Source: Chionoecetes opilio
Lineage: Eukaryota; Arthropoda; Malacostraca; Decapoda; Majidae
Assembly: GCA_016584305.1 (NCBI GenBank)
Contig: JACEEZ010022495.1
Span: forward strand, 129,703-193,702
Length of the DNA: 64,000 nt
Direction of reading: 5' to 3'
Position numbers and translations under genes: made by a program. Under the pieces are notes generated by a model, which was given only the letters and a program-made list of their open reading frames with translations, was not told the DNA's origin and did no database searches. Below are positions 35,671 through 46,693 of this stretch, piece after piece (position 1 is the first letter of the stretch; every line of letters starts with the position of its first letter).

Positions 35671-36438
35671 TCTCTGTCTGTCTGTCTGTATGTTCGTTAT
35701 AGACTCGGCTACAGATGGCCAAAACCCCACATGCCGCACATATTTGGAATCCTCATGACTCAGCGGAGAACATAGGCTATGTTTCGATGGGCGTTGCCGA
35801 CCCTGGTGGGCGTGGCCAGCAAAAACAACCTAAAAACGGCGTATGTTCGTTATAGACTCGGCTACAGATTGCCAAAACCCCACATGCCGCACATATTTGG
35901 AATCCTCATGACCCAGCGGTGAACATAGGCTATGTTTTGATGGGCGTGGCCAGCAAAAACAACCTAAAAACGGCGTATTTGCGTTGTAGACTCGGCTACA
36001 GATGGCCAAAACCCCACATGCCGCACATATTTGGAATCCTCATGACCCAGCGGAGAACATAGGCTATGTTTCGATGGACGTGGCCGACCCTGGTGGGCGT
36101 GGCCAGCAAAAACAACCTAAAAACGGTTGTGGCTGCTAACCCGTGCGAGATACACACTTGACACTGTAGTCTAAAATTGTTGGCTGTGATCGACTTGGGG
36201 GGATGGGAGATGTTTTGAGGGGCGTGTCCGACCCCGGTGGGCGTGGTAAGCAAAAACAACCTAAAAACAGCTGTAGCGGTTAAACCGTGCGGATACCCGG
36301 GTCCCCGTCCCTCTGGCTGGGTAATGCTAAGAGGTATCAACATAACAGAACATGGCCGCAGGCCCCCCATTGGGCCGCAGGCCTACAGCCCTCCGCAGGA
36401 ACTAGGAGAAAGGTGCCCGGTGGGCACCCTTTCTGCTA

Positions 36439-36439
<1 letters not shown>
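35671..36439 (+). mobile_element. Helitron H3 with internal ~150 bp tandem repeats
   Basis: It starts at TCTCTGTCTGTCTG (35671) and ends with CTAG (36436-36439) followed by TATA. The 3' end is a 38 bp palindrome (36402-36439) with inner stem GGTGCCC/GGGCACC. The upstream block CCCTCCGCAGGAACTAG is shared with H1 and H2. There is no coding sequence. Three tandem units begin at 35691, 35844 and 35978, each with ACTCGGCTACAGAT, AACCCCACATGCCGCACAT and AACAACCTAAAAACGG; a fourth, diverged unit ends near 36270. Confidence 0.8.
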
Positions 36440-36527
<88 letters not shown>

Positions 36528-36532
36528 GAGAG

Positions 36533-36568
<36 letters not shown>

Positions 36569-36569
36569 C

Positions 36570-36608
<39 letters not shown>
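36440..36608. repeat. (TA)n then (GA)n microsatellite
   Basis: A TA array (36440-36524) directly follows the H3 CTAG terminus, and an interrupted GA array (36529-36608) follows that. Confidence 0.95.
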
Positions 36609-36614
<6 letters not shown>

Positions 36615-36820
36615 GGGCAGTTTTGGGGGAGGAGCTAGTGAGGTAATTTTCCACACTTGAATCGGAGTGCCCCTGCCGGTTACAGTTCGGGAATATGCGA
36701 GCGGGCCTCAGAGACACTTCACCGCGCGTCTGGAGTTGCCTAACGGGAATATTTATGCATACCACTACCTACATACAAAATACAGCTCATATTATTGAAT
36801 CATGCAAGTACGTGTCCCTA

Positions 36821-36986
<166 letters not shown>

Positions 36987-37049
36987 AAATGAGTGAAGGA
37001 GAAATGGAGAAAACGCAAAAAAAAAAAATACAGCAACGGTGAAACGCAA

Positions 37050-37732
37050 ACATATTGAAATATAAAGAAATATGTACAGAATCAGAGAAAGAAACAGACA
37101 GACAAATTTAGTTTGGTACATTCACCACTAAAGGCAATATCAGTAAAGGCTGCAAAGAGAAAGAACAAAAAGATAGGAAGTAGAAACTATGTGGAGGTAG
37201 GGAGGGAGAAAGGTTGAGGCAGGTTGAGTGAGTGTAAAACGGAAGATTGAAGGAGAGGCAGAAAGAAAACAAGAAAAAGAGAGAATTGTCAAAAAGGGTA
37301 CTGAGGGAGTCTGAGGAAGGAGAGGATAGAAAAAGAAAGGAAGGTGAAGAGGAAAGGAAGACTAGCAACAGCGGAGAGGAGAAAAAGAGGAAAGCGAATG
37401 TAACCTGCCGGGTATGGTGGAGAAGGGAGAGAAGGGAGGATGTAAAGGGAGGGAACGACTATGCAGAGACGATATGGAGGAGGGAAGGCGGGATGGAGGA
37501 TGGACAGAGGAGGGAATAAGGGACACACACTCAACACTCCCTACTGGTTGTTATGGGGGATTGAATGACCTCTGGCGGACGAATGATCATCGCACGACGT
37601 CTTCCTCTTTCATATAAGGAATTGGATATATTTCAGTGGCAGTTACGAAGCTTTTGATGACCTTGGTGGCTGTGGTGGTGATGGTGGTGGTGGTGTATAT
37701 AGATGACGTCATGTGCACTTGGTAAGGTTTGG
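37050..37732. other. Purine-rich stretch without a recognised gene
   Basis: 37140-37520 is strongly purine-biased on the plus strand (GAAAGAAAGGAAGG-type sequence). The open frames here reflect that bias. A TGGTGG repeat lies at 37665-37700. Nothing coding is supported. Confidence 0.55.
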
Positions 37733-38172
37733 GGAGGCGGTGGCCGAGTGGTTAGCGTCTTAGGTGGTGAGCTCGATGTCCCGAGTTCGAATCATGCCGG
37801 GGTCAACTCTTTCAACCATGCATCTTTAACGCGATGGATAAGAGCCTGGTAGTTGTGTGCACCAGGTCCGGAGTTCAAGTCCAGCCAGGAGCAACTGTTT
37901 CTTCCATCGTCGAGTGGCCGAAGATGCATAAACCTCACCTCTCGACTGCGACTACACGTGCGGCGGAAGGCACCAGGTGGCAGCATGAGCCTAAGGTCAA
38001 ACCATTAGAGAAAACCATCATAGGTATCACTATAAAAATCCAGCCTGCGCTACCCACCACTGGCGAGGGCCAACCTTCACAGCCCTCAAGAAGGTGCAGG
38101 GCCGACCAACTCAGCCATCAAGGAAAAAGAAGAATAGACTATAAGGCGCTATAGGCTTAAAAGAAAAAAAAA
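37733..38172 (+). mobile_element. tRNA-derived SINE, copy 2 (possible double tRNA head)
   Basis: The head has a strong A box, TGGCCGAGTGGTTAGCG (37741-37757), and a B-box-like GAGTTCGAATC (37784-37794). A second tRNA-like stretch follows, with GGATAAGAGCCTGG (37833-37846) and GGAGTTCAAGTCC (37870-37882). The body (CACTATAAAAATCC, GGCGAGGGCCA, GGCGCTATAGGCTTA) matches the SINE at 11041-11420, and the tail is A-rich (38160-38171). Confidence 0.75.
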
Positions 38173-39010
<838 letters not shown>

Positions 39011-39750
39011 AAGCGCAATAATGAAAATATCAACATTTACATTTCTGCCACACAGAGCACAGCATACAAGACACAAAAATCATCAAAACACACTTCCTAC
39101 AAACAAGTAAGACTCATCATAACAGTTGCAAGATGGCTAACCTCCCCGTAGTTTTGCCAGATTATTGTAGCTACAGCCTTATCCACACACTCATTCCCAC
39201 CTGTTATGCGGAAAACAGTATCTGCAAAACTGCATGAGTGGCAGACCCTCGTCTCTGAGCAAAGCAAGATTCACATTTAACTTCTAAATCTGTGACTTTG
39301 TATGCTTTCAACTATAACTTGATTACTACAAAATCGATGCACATTATTGTTTCTGGTATTTTTCAAGTCTGCACAATTAATATAAAAATTCCAACCAAAA
39401 TCATGCAAATAAAGTCGATTATGAATACCAACAACATTCTGGTGCAATATAATTTTTTTTTTCGTTTGTAAATAGTTGCAAGTATGTATTTGGAGTCTTT
39501 TCCCTCATTTAATTTGGGTATTTTCATCCCTTCCCTCCCCTAATTTCATCCCTACCCTCCCCTGATAATTTCACTCCTTGCTCCCTCCTCGTTTAAGTCC
39601 AGCTATTTTTGTGTATACGGGTCGCCTTACTTATCCTACTCCTGTTTCTGCCTCTCTTCCTGTCTCCTCCTCTACCTCTTATCCTATCTCCACAACATAT
39701 GCAATGTTAAGTTTAACGTCATTGACCCAACAGGCTTGGATAGTTAATTC
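39011..39750. other. No gene recognised
   Basis: No coding motif or repeat family is evident. 39500-39690 is pyrimidine-rich. Confidence 0.5.
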
Positions 39751-39788
39751 GACCTCTCTCTCTCCCTCTCTCTCTCTCCTCTCTCTCG

Positions 39789-39839
<51 letters not shown>

Positions 39840-39911
39840 TCTCCATCTCTCTCTCTTCCTCTCTCTCTCTCTCTCTCTTTGTGCACAAGACTAGATGAAT
39901 GAGTGTTAGGT

Positions 39912-39983
<72 letters not shown>

Positions 39984-40410
39984 AGGAGGGGAGAAGTGAG
40001 GAAAACACACACACGGGATGAGAAGGGAGAGGAGGAGGAGGCTGGTGATGGCAGCTAACTTATCACTGCGAAACGACCCTTTCTGCCCTGTCTCGTTCTC
40101 CCCATCCCTTCTTTCCCTTCCTTTCCTCCCCTTTCCCTCCCTATACCACTCCTCCCAACGTCTTAAAATCAGTGTAATGTAGGAGGACTGACGGAGGAAG
40201 GGGGAGGGAAGGAGAGAGAATGGGAGGGAGGTAGGGAGGGATAGGGAGAGTAATGATGCATAGAGCATTATCTCTCCTGACCAATGTCCAGGAGGAAGGG
40301 AGGGAGGGAGGCAGGGAGGGGGAAGGAGAGACGGAGGGAAGATGGTGGAGAAGGAAGCATGAGACAGACAGGAGGCATTAGGCATGAAAAAAATAGGAGA
40401 TATCAGGGGA

Positions 40411-40486
<76 letters not shown>

Positions 40487-40579
40487 AGGGGGAGAAACAC
40501 AACACAACACACACACACACATACAAATATACATACACACAATCGCAAACAAAAAGCAAAGGCACACACACACACAGAT

Positions 40580-40627
<48 letters not shown>

Positions 40628-40681
40628 ATATATATAATATATATATATAATATACACACACATTTATGTATATATACATAT

Positions 40682-40721
<40 letters not shown>

Positions 40722-40727
40722 CTATAT

Positions 40728-40768
<41 letters not shown>
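39751..40768. repeat. Cluster of (CT)n, (GA)n, (CA)n and (TA)n arrays
   Basis: CT lies at about 39752-39880, GA at 39917-39981 and 40409-40491, CA at 40498-40590 and TA at 40590-40768. Between them lies pyrimidine-rich (40080-40150) or purine-rich (40190-40360) DNA. The long frames of up to 227 codons are repeat translations. Confidence 0.9.
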
Positions 40769-40779
<11 letters not shown>

Positions 40780-41607
40780 ATATAAGCGAAAGTGTGTGTC
40801 TGTCTGTCTGTCTGTCCGCGATAGGTGCCGCCCCCCGTGGCGCAATCCCATCATATGTCACAGTTTTGGAACCAGCTCGACCAGGGCTGAAGGTTTTAAG
40901 CCCACTTATGAGATGATCCGATCACTTTTTCTTCTTTTTTTAGCAGCCTATAAGCGAGAATTGTGAAAAAAAATGTGGTTGCGAGAATTGAGGAAACCTT
41001 GATGTAGGGTGATCTGTAATGGGTGAATGAATGGGTGGGGTGATGGGTAATGGGTGTGGGGTGATGGGTGAGTGAATGGGTGGGGGGTGATGGGTTGGGG
41101 GTGATGGGTGATGGGTGAGGGAATAGGTGGGGGGTGATGGGTAATGGGTGAGTGAATGGGTGTGTGGTGATGGGTAATGGGTGAGTGAATGGGGGGGGTG
41201 ATGGGTAATGGGTGAGTGAATGGGTGGGGGGAATACATACATTTCTACATCCATGATTTCAGGAAAGTTAGAAGGGGCTATCTGGAGAGTCTGTGTTTGG
41301 TGGGCCGAAGGCCCACCAAACACAGGTGGTGGGCCGAAGGCCCACCAATAGCCCTAATGGGTGAGTGAATGGGTGGGGGGTGATGGGTAATGGGTGAATG
41401 AATGGGTTGGGGGTGATGTGAATGGGTTGGCGTTAATACATACATTTCTACATCCATGATTTCAGGAAAGCTAGAAGGGGCTATCTGGAGAGTCTGTGTT
41501 TGGTGGGCCGAAGGCCCACCAAACACAGGTGGTGGGCCGAAGGCCCACCAATAGCCCTCCGCAGGAGCTAGCCAAAAAGGCCGACCGGAGGGCGGCTTTG
41601 CGGCTAG
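40769..41607 (+). mobile_element. Helitron H2, non-autonomous, with internal duplication
   Basis: The 5' part (ATAAGCGAAAGTGTGTGTC, then GTGGCGCAATCCCATCATATG) matches H1. The 3' end is CTAG (41604-41607) in a 40 bp palindrome (41568-41607) followed by TATA. The exact 5' base is hidden in the TA array. Inside, a GGTGATGGGTAATGGGTGA-type minisatellite (41010-41230) and a 203 bp-spaced duplication (from 41232 and from 41435) fill the element. No coding sequence is left. Confidence 0.85.
41010..41560. repeat. Minisatellite and 203 bp duplication with GGCCGAAGGCC palindromes
   Basis: Units of TGATGGGTAATGGGTGAGTGAA fill 41010-41230 and recur at 41357-41425. The segment from AATACATACATTTCTACATC is repeated at 41232 and 41435. 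Each copy contains two palindromes of the form GGTGGGCCGAAGGCCCACC. Confidence 0.85.
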
Positions 41608-41620
41608 TATATATATATAT

Positions 41621-41885
41621 ATGTTTGTTTTGTTTGTTTGTTTAGAGGATAATGCCTCAGAGCCATAGTGATCTATCGCTGCAGCATATTAGTATTGGCC
41701 GAAGCCACCACCCCGGGAGGGGGGGTCACAAACCCCCGGCTAACACCCGGTACCCATTTACTGCTGGGTGGACAGGGGCTCGGGTTTTAAGAAAGACCAC
41801 CCATCTATCTTCGCTCCGTCCGGGGATCGAACCCGGGACTTCTCGGTTGTGAGCCGAGCGTGCTAGCCACTACACCACGCAGTAC

Positions 41886-41888
<3 letters not shown>
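41621..41888 (-). mobile_element. tRNA-Val-like SINE
   Basis: On the minus strand it begins near 41888 with a tRNA-like head: A box TGGTGTAGTGGCTAG, anticodon arm CTCGG-CTCACAA-CCGAG (anticodon CAC, Val) and B box GGGTTCGATCCC. An unrelated body follows, and the element ends in an AAAC repeat (plus-strand GTTT at 41621-41643). The acceptor stem does not pair well, so it is a retroposon head and not a functional tRNA gene. Confidence 0.75.
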
Positions 41889-41928
<40 letters not shown>

Positions 41929-42707
41929 CTATATACAAACACAAAGGTGCACACATCTTTACTTCATGTCGTCCTTTTTAATATTAAGATTTTTCGCGTC
42001 CTCATCAATCTATCACGATGTAAAGTAAATTTCCAGTTTTAAAAAAGATCATGACCACTTTGGTACAAGGAGACAGGTCAATATGATAGGGAGGGCAGAT
42101 CAGAAATTAAAATTATGAAAGAAAAAGTGGTAGAATTTTTGCAATGAAAAAATAACGCATATACCAAATCCTATTTACGTTGTGTTAAGTCCCTTGTTGA
42201 AAAAATGCATATCTCCAGACTATCTACTGACTCCATTTGCATATTTACCCTTTTCTTGTAGAATTACCTGTATTTTCGGTTTGTTGAGTTTTCTTAATTA
42301 GTCTTTAAAAGAAAATCAATGTATTTCATGTAATAAATAACTGATTGCCTCCATACTGGAAAAGTAGAGAATATCATAAACAAAAAAATTCAAAAGACTT
42401 GTATTTCGAGTATTTAGGTACTGATTTTCTCCTGTTTGTTAATAATTATCTTCAAATATCCTCGTCCAAATTCACATCCTCATCTTCGTACTCGTCCTTA
42501 TTTACGTCTAAATTTTCTGTGTCTTCCTTCTTTTTCATATCCTCCTCCCTCATCCCTTTCTTCTCATCGTTAGCTTCACCCAGTACGTGGTTTTTGATCA
42601 GCCTTGCTATTCATTTTCCTTAAATTCTTATCCTTAAACTCCCTCCTTTCTGCTCATCCAGCACTTAAACTTCTTTGTTCTACGTTTTTATATTTTCTGT
42701 CTTTCTG
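41889..42707. other. TA microsatellite, then no gene recognised
   Basis: A TA array lies at 41889-41926. The rest is AT-rich with pyrimidine-rich patches at 42470-42600 and no supported gene. Confidence 0.5.
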
Positions 42708-42756
42708 TCTCTCTATATATTATATCCTCTCTCCTCTCTCTCTCCTCTCTCTCTCT

Positions 42757-42818
<62 letters not shown>

Positions 42819-42832
42819 CTCTCTCTTATATA

Positions 42833-42885
<53 letters not shown>

Positions 42886-42901
42886 ATATATATATATATA
42901 A
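42708..42901. repeat. (CT)n then (TA)n microsatellite
   Basis: An interrupted CT array (42720-42825) is followed by a TA array to 42901. The 201-codon frame across it is a repeat translation. Confidence 0.95.
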
Positions 42902-43190
42902 CCCACCATGACTACCTCGCTTGGAGGAAATGGCCATACTTTTCCTCTCTCCCTGCCTCCTATTTCTTTCCTTTTATCTTACTGGAGGAAAAACAAAGTT
43001 ATCTCTTCGCCCATCCGGAGGCCCTTTACTCGATGTCCGGTTCAAAGGAGCTTCGATTGGATGTAATGACAGGAATCAGACTTCAGTCTCCCCTGAGCAC
43101 AGTCGTTTTCTTAGACTCATTTCCTTCTTTCTCTCAAAGCGATACCTTTGATAAAATCCCTCCCATACTATTCAGTCCAATTAAAGAGAC
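42902..43190. other. No gene recognised; target region of Gypsy-3
   Basis: A frame without motifs ends at the Gypsy-3 LTR. The last four bases, AGAC (43187-43190), match the four bases after the 3' LTR (59356-59359). Confidence 0.5.
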
Positions 43191-43461
43191 TGTAGTGACC
43201 TCACTATAACTATCGGCTTAACGGCAAGACTGTGGGTCACGCTCCTACAGCTGTGTTTGCAGCTGTGGCTATGAGATTATGACCTGACTTCACCTGACCC
43301 TTAGATCAAACATAAGTTCCTGAGTTTCGCCAGTCTTGCCCTGGCCACTGTACCGAGCACACACCCACGCTCTCATACGCCCATGGCTTTCCGTTGTTAA
43401 TTAACTCATGCGTGCCACTTTGTGTTTCGTCTAACCCGAGTCATGCTAAAGGAATACTACA
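43191..43461 (+). repeat. Gypsy-3 5' LTR
   Basis: This 271 bp repeat has TGTAGTGACC...ACTACA borders and is matched along its length by the 3' LTR. Confidence 0.95.
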
Positions 43462-43478
43462 GTTAGTGACCCCGAGTG
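43462..43478 (+). promoter_or_regulatory. Primer-binding site, tRNA-Trp-like
   Basis: TTAGTGACCCCGAGTG directly follows the LTR. It matches the complement of the 3' end of animal tRNA-Trp (TGGTGACCCCGACGTG) except for a few bases. CsRn1-clade elements are known for tRNA-Trp priming. Confidence 0.65.
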
Positions 43479-43491
43479 TAGCTACGACACG

Positions 43492-44560
43492 ATGGATACC
43501 GAAACTGCACCCCCCCTTCTCCCCGCCTTTCCTTACGACATCGCCACTTGGCTCATGCACCTTGAAGCTTCGTGGGTTGGTTCCCTGGCATCACCCACCT
43601 ACACAAGTTCCAGACCGTGGTCAGGGCGATTCCCTCTGACGTCGCTGCCTGAATCTCCTCCGTGCTTACGGCGCCACCGGCTGACGGGAAATATTAGGCG
43701 TTGAAGGCTGCCCTCGTCCGCGCCCTTGGGAGGTCGTGCGAGGCTTAAATAGTGGAGCTCGACACACTACGATATGACGGGCGTCGCCCTTTAGCATTCC
43801 TCTCCCATATGCAGGGCCTCAACAGAGCTGCGGGGTCCCCGTTGTCGGAAGCCATGCTTCAAGACCGCCACACCAGCCTCATGCCCCACCACGTTCGCGT
43901 GCAGCTGGCGGGTATACGGAGCCCAATCACCATGCAGGAATACGCGGAGCTCGTGGATAACATTCACGTGACCTACAACACGCGCCCCCCCCCCTCCTCT
44001 GCCCCACAACACTCCTATACCTGCAGCGCCGCCTTCGACAGGGTACGTGCGCCTTCTGTGTTTACCCCCAGTGACACCGGTAACGGCGCCGCGAGATTCC
44101 TCAGTGCGCTTGAGAGACCCAAGGTGCGAGGGGGCCACGTAAACGCCCTGGCGCACGGCTCTTCCACGGACACCCGCCTCTCTGACATGGCCTCAGCGAT
44201 TCAGCGCTTGGAGGCCGCCTTTTCAGCCCTCCACCCCCCTGCAAGCCACAGGTATTGTTATTACCATGGTCTTTTCGTCGCGGCGGCCAGGAATTGCCAG
44301 CCTCCTTGCTATCCTGCTTGGGAAACGGGCTGCGCGGAGGAGGTGAACGCGCACCTGTCCCCCGCCCACACTTATTTTGCCTCAACCGCAGTGCACTCTC
44401 CTGACCCTCACATGCTGATACACCACCCGCCCGGCCCCCGGGTATGGTCGCCCGACTCCCTGCACAGATTCAGCCGCGCTCCCATGCCCCTGAACCAACC
44501 ATCACATATTATCGTATTGCTCTGCGCCCAATCGCCCGCCCAGTCTCCTGCAGCACCTCC
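43492..44560 (+). pseudogene. Gypsy-3 gag with CHCC zinc finger
   Basis: Gag begins at the ATG at 43492 (MDTETAPPLLPAFPYD, then TWLMHLEASW), the usual opening of CsRn1-type gag. A frameshift near 43600 moves the reading to the frame containing VVRAIPSDVAA, and after a stop the frame from 43752 carries PHHVRVQLAGI and YAELVDNIHV. The zinc finger CYYHGLFVAAARNCQPPC (44256-44309) has spacing C-X2-H-X9-C-X3-C, which differs from the common CCHC knuckle and is diagnostic for this clade. Gag binds and packages the element RNA. Two frameshifts and at least one stop prevent function. The codon bias is GC-rich compared with the AT-rich flanks. Confidence 0.85.
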
Positions 44561-44599
44561 ACCTCCTTCGTCACCACTCTCTACATGCGCCGCCGGACG

Positions 44600-44900
44600 C
44601 TACTTTGGGTGTCTGATACGCTGTCGGGGATGCGCTACCTGGTGGATTCGGGGGCGGAGGTTAGTGTGGTGCCGCCCACGTCAGTTGAGCGTCTCGCCCA
44701 GCTCCGCACAGCTTACAAGCTCCTGGGCGCCAATAACACCCCAAATTGCCACCTTTGGTACGACTCTCCGCCTCTCCTTCACGCCTGCCTCGCCCTTCGT
44801 AAGGTCATTCGTGATGGCTGAGGTGGATCAGCCTTTCCTGGGTGTGGATTTCCTCTCCCACGACCTGCTCGTTGATCCCCGGCGCGGACGGTTGCTGCAT
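44600..44900 (+). pseudogene. Gypsy-3 aspartic protease
   Basis: YLVDSGAEVSVVPPT starting at 44635 is the active-site segment (DSGA). The second half reads PFLGVDFLSHDLLVD at about 44833-44877 but in another frame, so a frameshift lies between. The protease would cleave the element polyprotein. RT follows directly. Confidence 0.85.
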
Positions 44901-46270
44901 CACCCAACCAACACCATCATCCCTACCGAGCCCTGCGGTCGGCGAGCGCCCCGCCCCTCCTTACTTACCTCCGCCAGGCGGCCCTGTACGACGCTCTCCT
45001 CAAGGACTTCCCTCTCCTCACTTCTCAGCAATCCATCCCCGCCAAGGTGGATCACAAGGTGAAACACACCATCGCTACGGCGGACCCACCTTGTTTCGCA
45101 CTGCCGCGACGTCTACCTCCTGAACGCCTCCAGCCTCCAGGCGCAAGGGGTTTGAGCACATGCCGCAGGAAGGGACCATTCGACCTTTTCGAAAATTGAT
45201 CTGCTACGGGCATTCCACCAGATCCCCGTGGCCGACGAGGACGTGCCGAAAACCGCAGTGACGACGCCTTTCGGCCTATTTGAATACCCCTACTGGAATT
45301 TTGGACTACGTAATGCGGCCCAGAACTTCAAGCGCTTCATGGACAGAGTAGTCAGGGGACTCAACTTCGTCGTGGTGTACATCGACGACATCCTTGTCGC
45401 CTCGTCGTCGCACCAACAACTCGAGCACCACCTGCGCCAGCTGCTCACTCGCCTTCAGGAATTTGGTATGAAGATCAATCCAGCAAAGTGCGTGTTTAGT
45501 TCCCCGGCGGTGGATTTGTTGGGCCACAGGATCACGGCAGCGGGCTTTTTCCCCCTCCTGCAGAAGGTGTCGCCTATCGCAGATTTACCATAACCTCATT
45601 CAGAAGCTCAGGTAATTCCTGGGGGTGATCAATTATTACCCACGCTTCATTCTCCAAGCTGCCGCTCGGCTCGCGCCCTTACACGACCTCCTGAAGGGGA
45701 TGAAGAAAAATTCACCGAAGCCCCTGCAGTGGACTGATGAAGCCGAGGGAGCGTTCAACAGCATCAAGCAGCAACTCGCTTCCATAACGCTCCTCGCTTA
45801 CCCAGTCCCCAATGCCCCCACCGTCTTCACCACTGACGCCTCAGCAGAAGCGGTGGGAGCTGTCCTCCAGCAGAAAGTGGAGGACGAGTTTCTCCCTATC
45901 GCCTTCTTCAGCAAGCGATTGGAGCCTTCCCAACGCATCTACAGCGCCTTCGATAGAGACCTGTTGGCTGTGGTTGAGGTCGTGAGACACTTCCGCCACT
46001 TTCTTGAGGGCAGGGACCTTCATGTCTTGACTGATCATAAGCCATTAACCCACGCTATGGTGCAGTCTGGCGAAAGTTTCACCCCCCGAGTTTCAAGACA
46101 GCTGGCTTATATATCCGAGTTCACCACAGACATCTCCCATATCCCGGGGCAGGACAATGCAGTGGCCGACGCCCTCTCCCGCTGCGCTACATCCTCACTT
46201 ATGATGTCCGCGGTCACGCTCCCTGAGCCGCTCGATGACGAGGCCCTGCCAGCGACACAGGATGGAGACC
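44900..46270 (+). pseudogene. Gypsy-3 reverse transcriptase and RNase H
   Basis: RT opens with damaged blocks (KVDHKVKHTIATADPPCF, near 45040-45100), then [30 protein letters not shown] and the catalytic YIDD at 45378-45389 ([12 protein letters not shown]). [11 protein letters not shown] and LGHRITAAG follow, with a frameshift near 45595. FLGVINYYPRFI starts the connection domain. RNase H has TTDASAEAVGAVL near 45830, YSAFDRDLLAVVE near 45940, VLTDHKPL near 46024 and DNAVADALSRC near 46153, so all four catalytic positions are recognisable. The RNase H frame (45625-46416) is the longest intact piece, with 263 codons. Confidence 0.9.
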
Positions 46271-46364
46271 CTGAGTTGCAGGTACTGCGGGAAGGGCCCA
46301 CAGCGCTCCAGCTGGTCCTGCACGACGTCCCCGACTCCGTGGCCAAACTCTGGTGTGACGTCTC

Positions 46365-46646
46365 TTGTGGCCCCGTCAACACCGCAGGTCAGTGTTCAAT
46401 CACTACCTCTCCCTGAACCACCCCGTCATCCTCGGTACCCATTGCGTCATCAGCAAGCGAGCAGTATGGCCTGGGATGAGACGCAATATCAAGGAGTGGA
46501 TGCACGGCTGCCTTACCTGTCAGACTGCAAAGATTCACCGACACACGAGCGCCCCTCTACACTCCTTCCCCACGCCCACCCAGCGCTTTCACACTGTTCA
46601 TGTAGATCTGATGGGTCCTTTGCCGGCCTCCTTCGAGTTCACCTGA
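46365..46646 (+). pseudogene. Gypsy-3 integrase, N-terminal part
   Basis: The frame carries an HHCC-type zinc-binding segment (NHYLSLNHP, then CLTCQTAKIHRHT) with WPGMRRNIKEW between them. HTVHVDLMGPLPAS contains the first catalytic Asp. The frame ends at FEFT, where CR1 copy B is inserted. It is shifted relative to RNase H. Confidence 0.88.
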
Positions 46647-46693
46647 CGTCTCCGTGGAGTGAGGTTGTGTTTGGTTGAGCTCTAGGGATTAGA

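Noticed and set aside
39906..40854. 227- and 158-codon minus-strand frames with apparent signal-like Leu/Ser stretches
   Set aside because: Composition comes from GA, CA and TA arrays; no domain or conserved residue is visible.
41800..41888. Functional tRNA-Val gene on the minus strand
   Set aside because: The anticodon arm and B box are good, but the acceptor stem does not pair and the sequence continues into a SINE body with an AAAC tail.
43492..45123. Independent 436-codon protein at 43752-45062
   Set aside because: Its middle leaves the protease frame and reads out of register; it is gag joined to shifted pol, not a separate gene.
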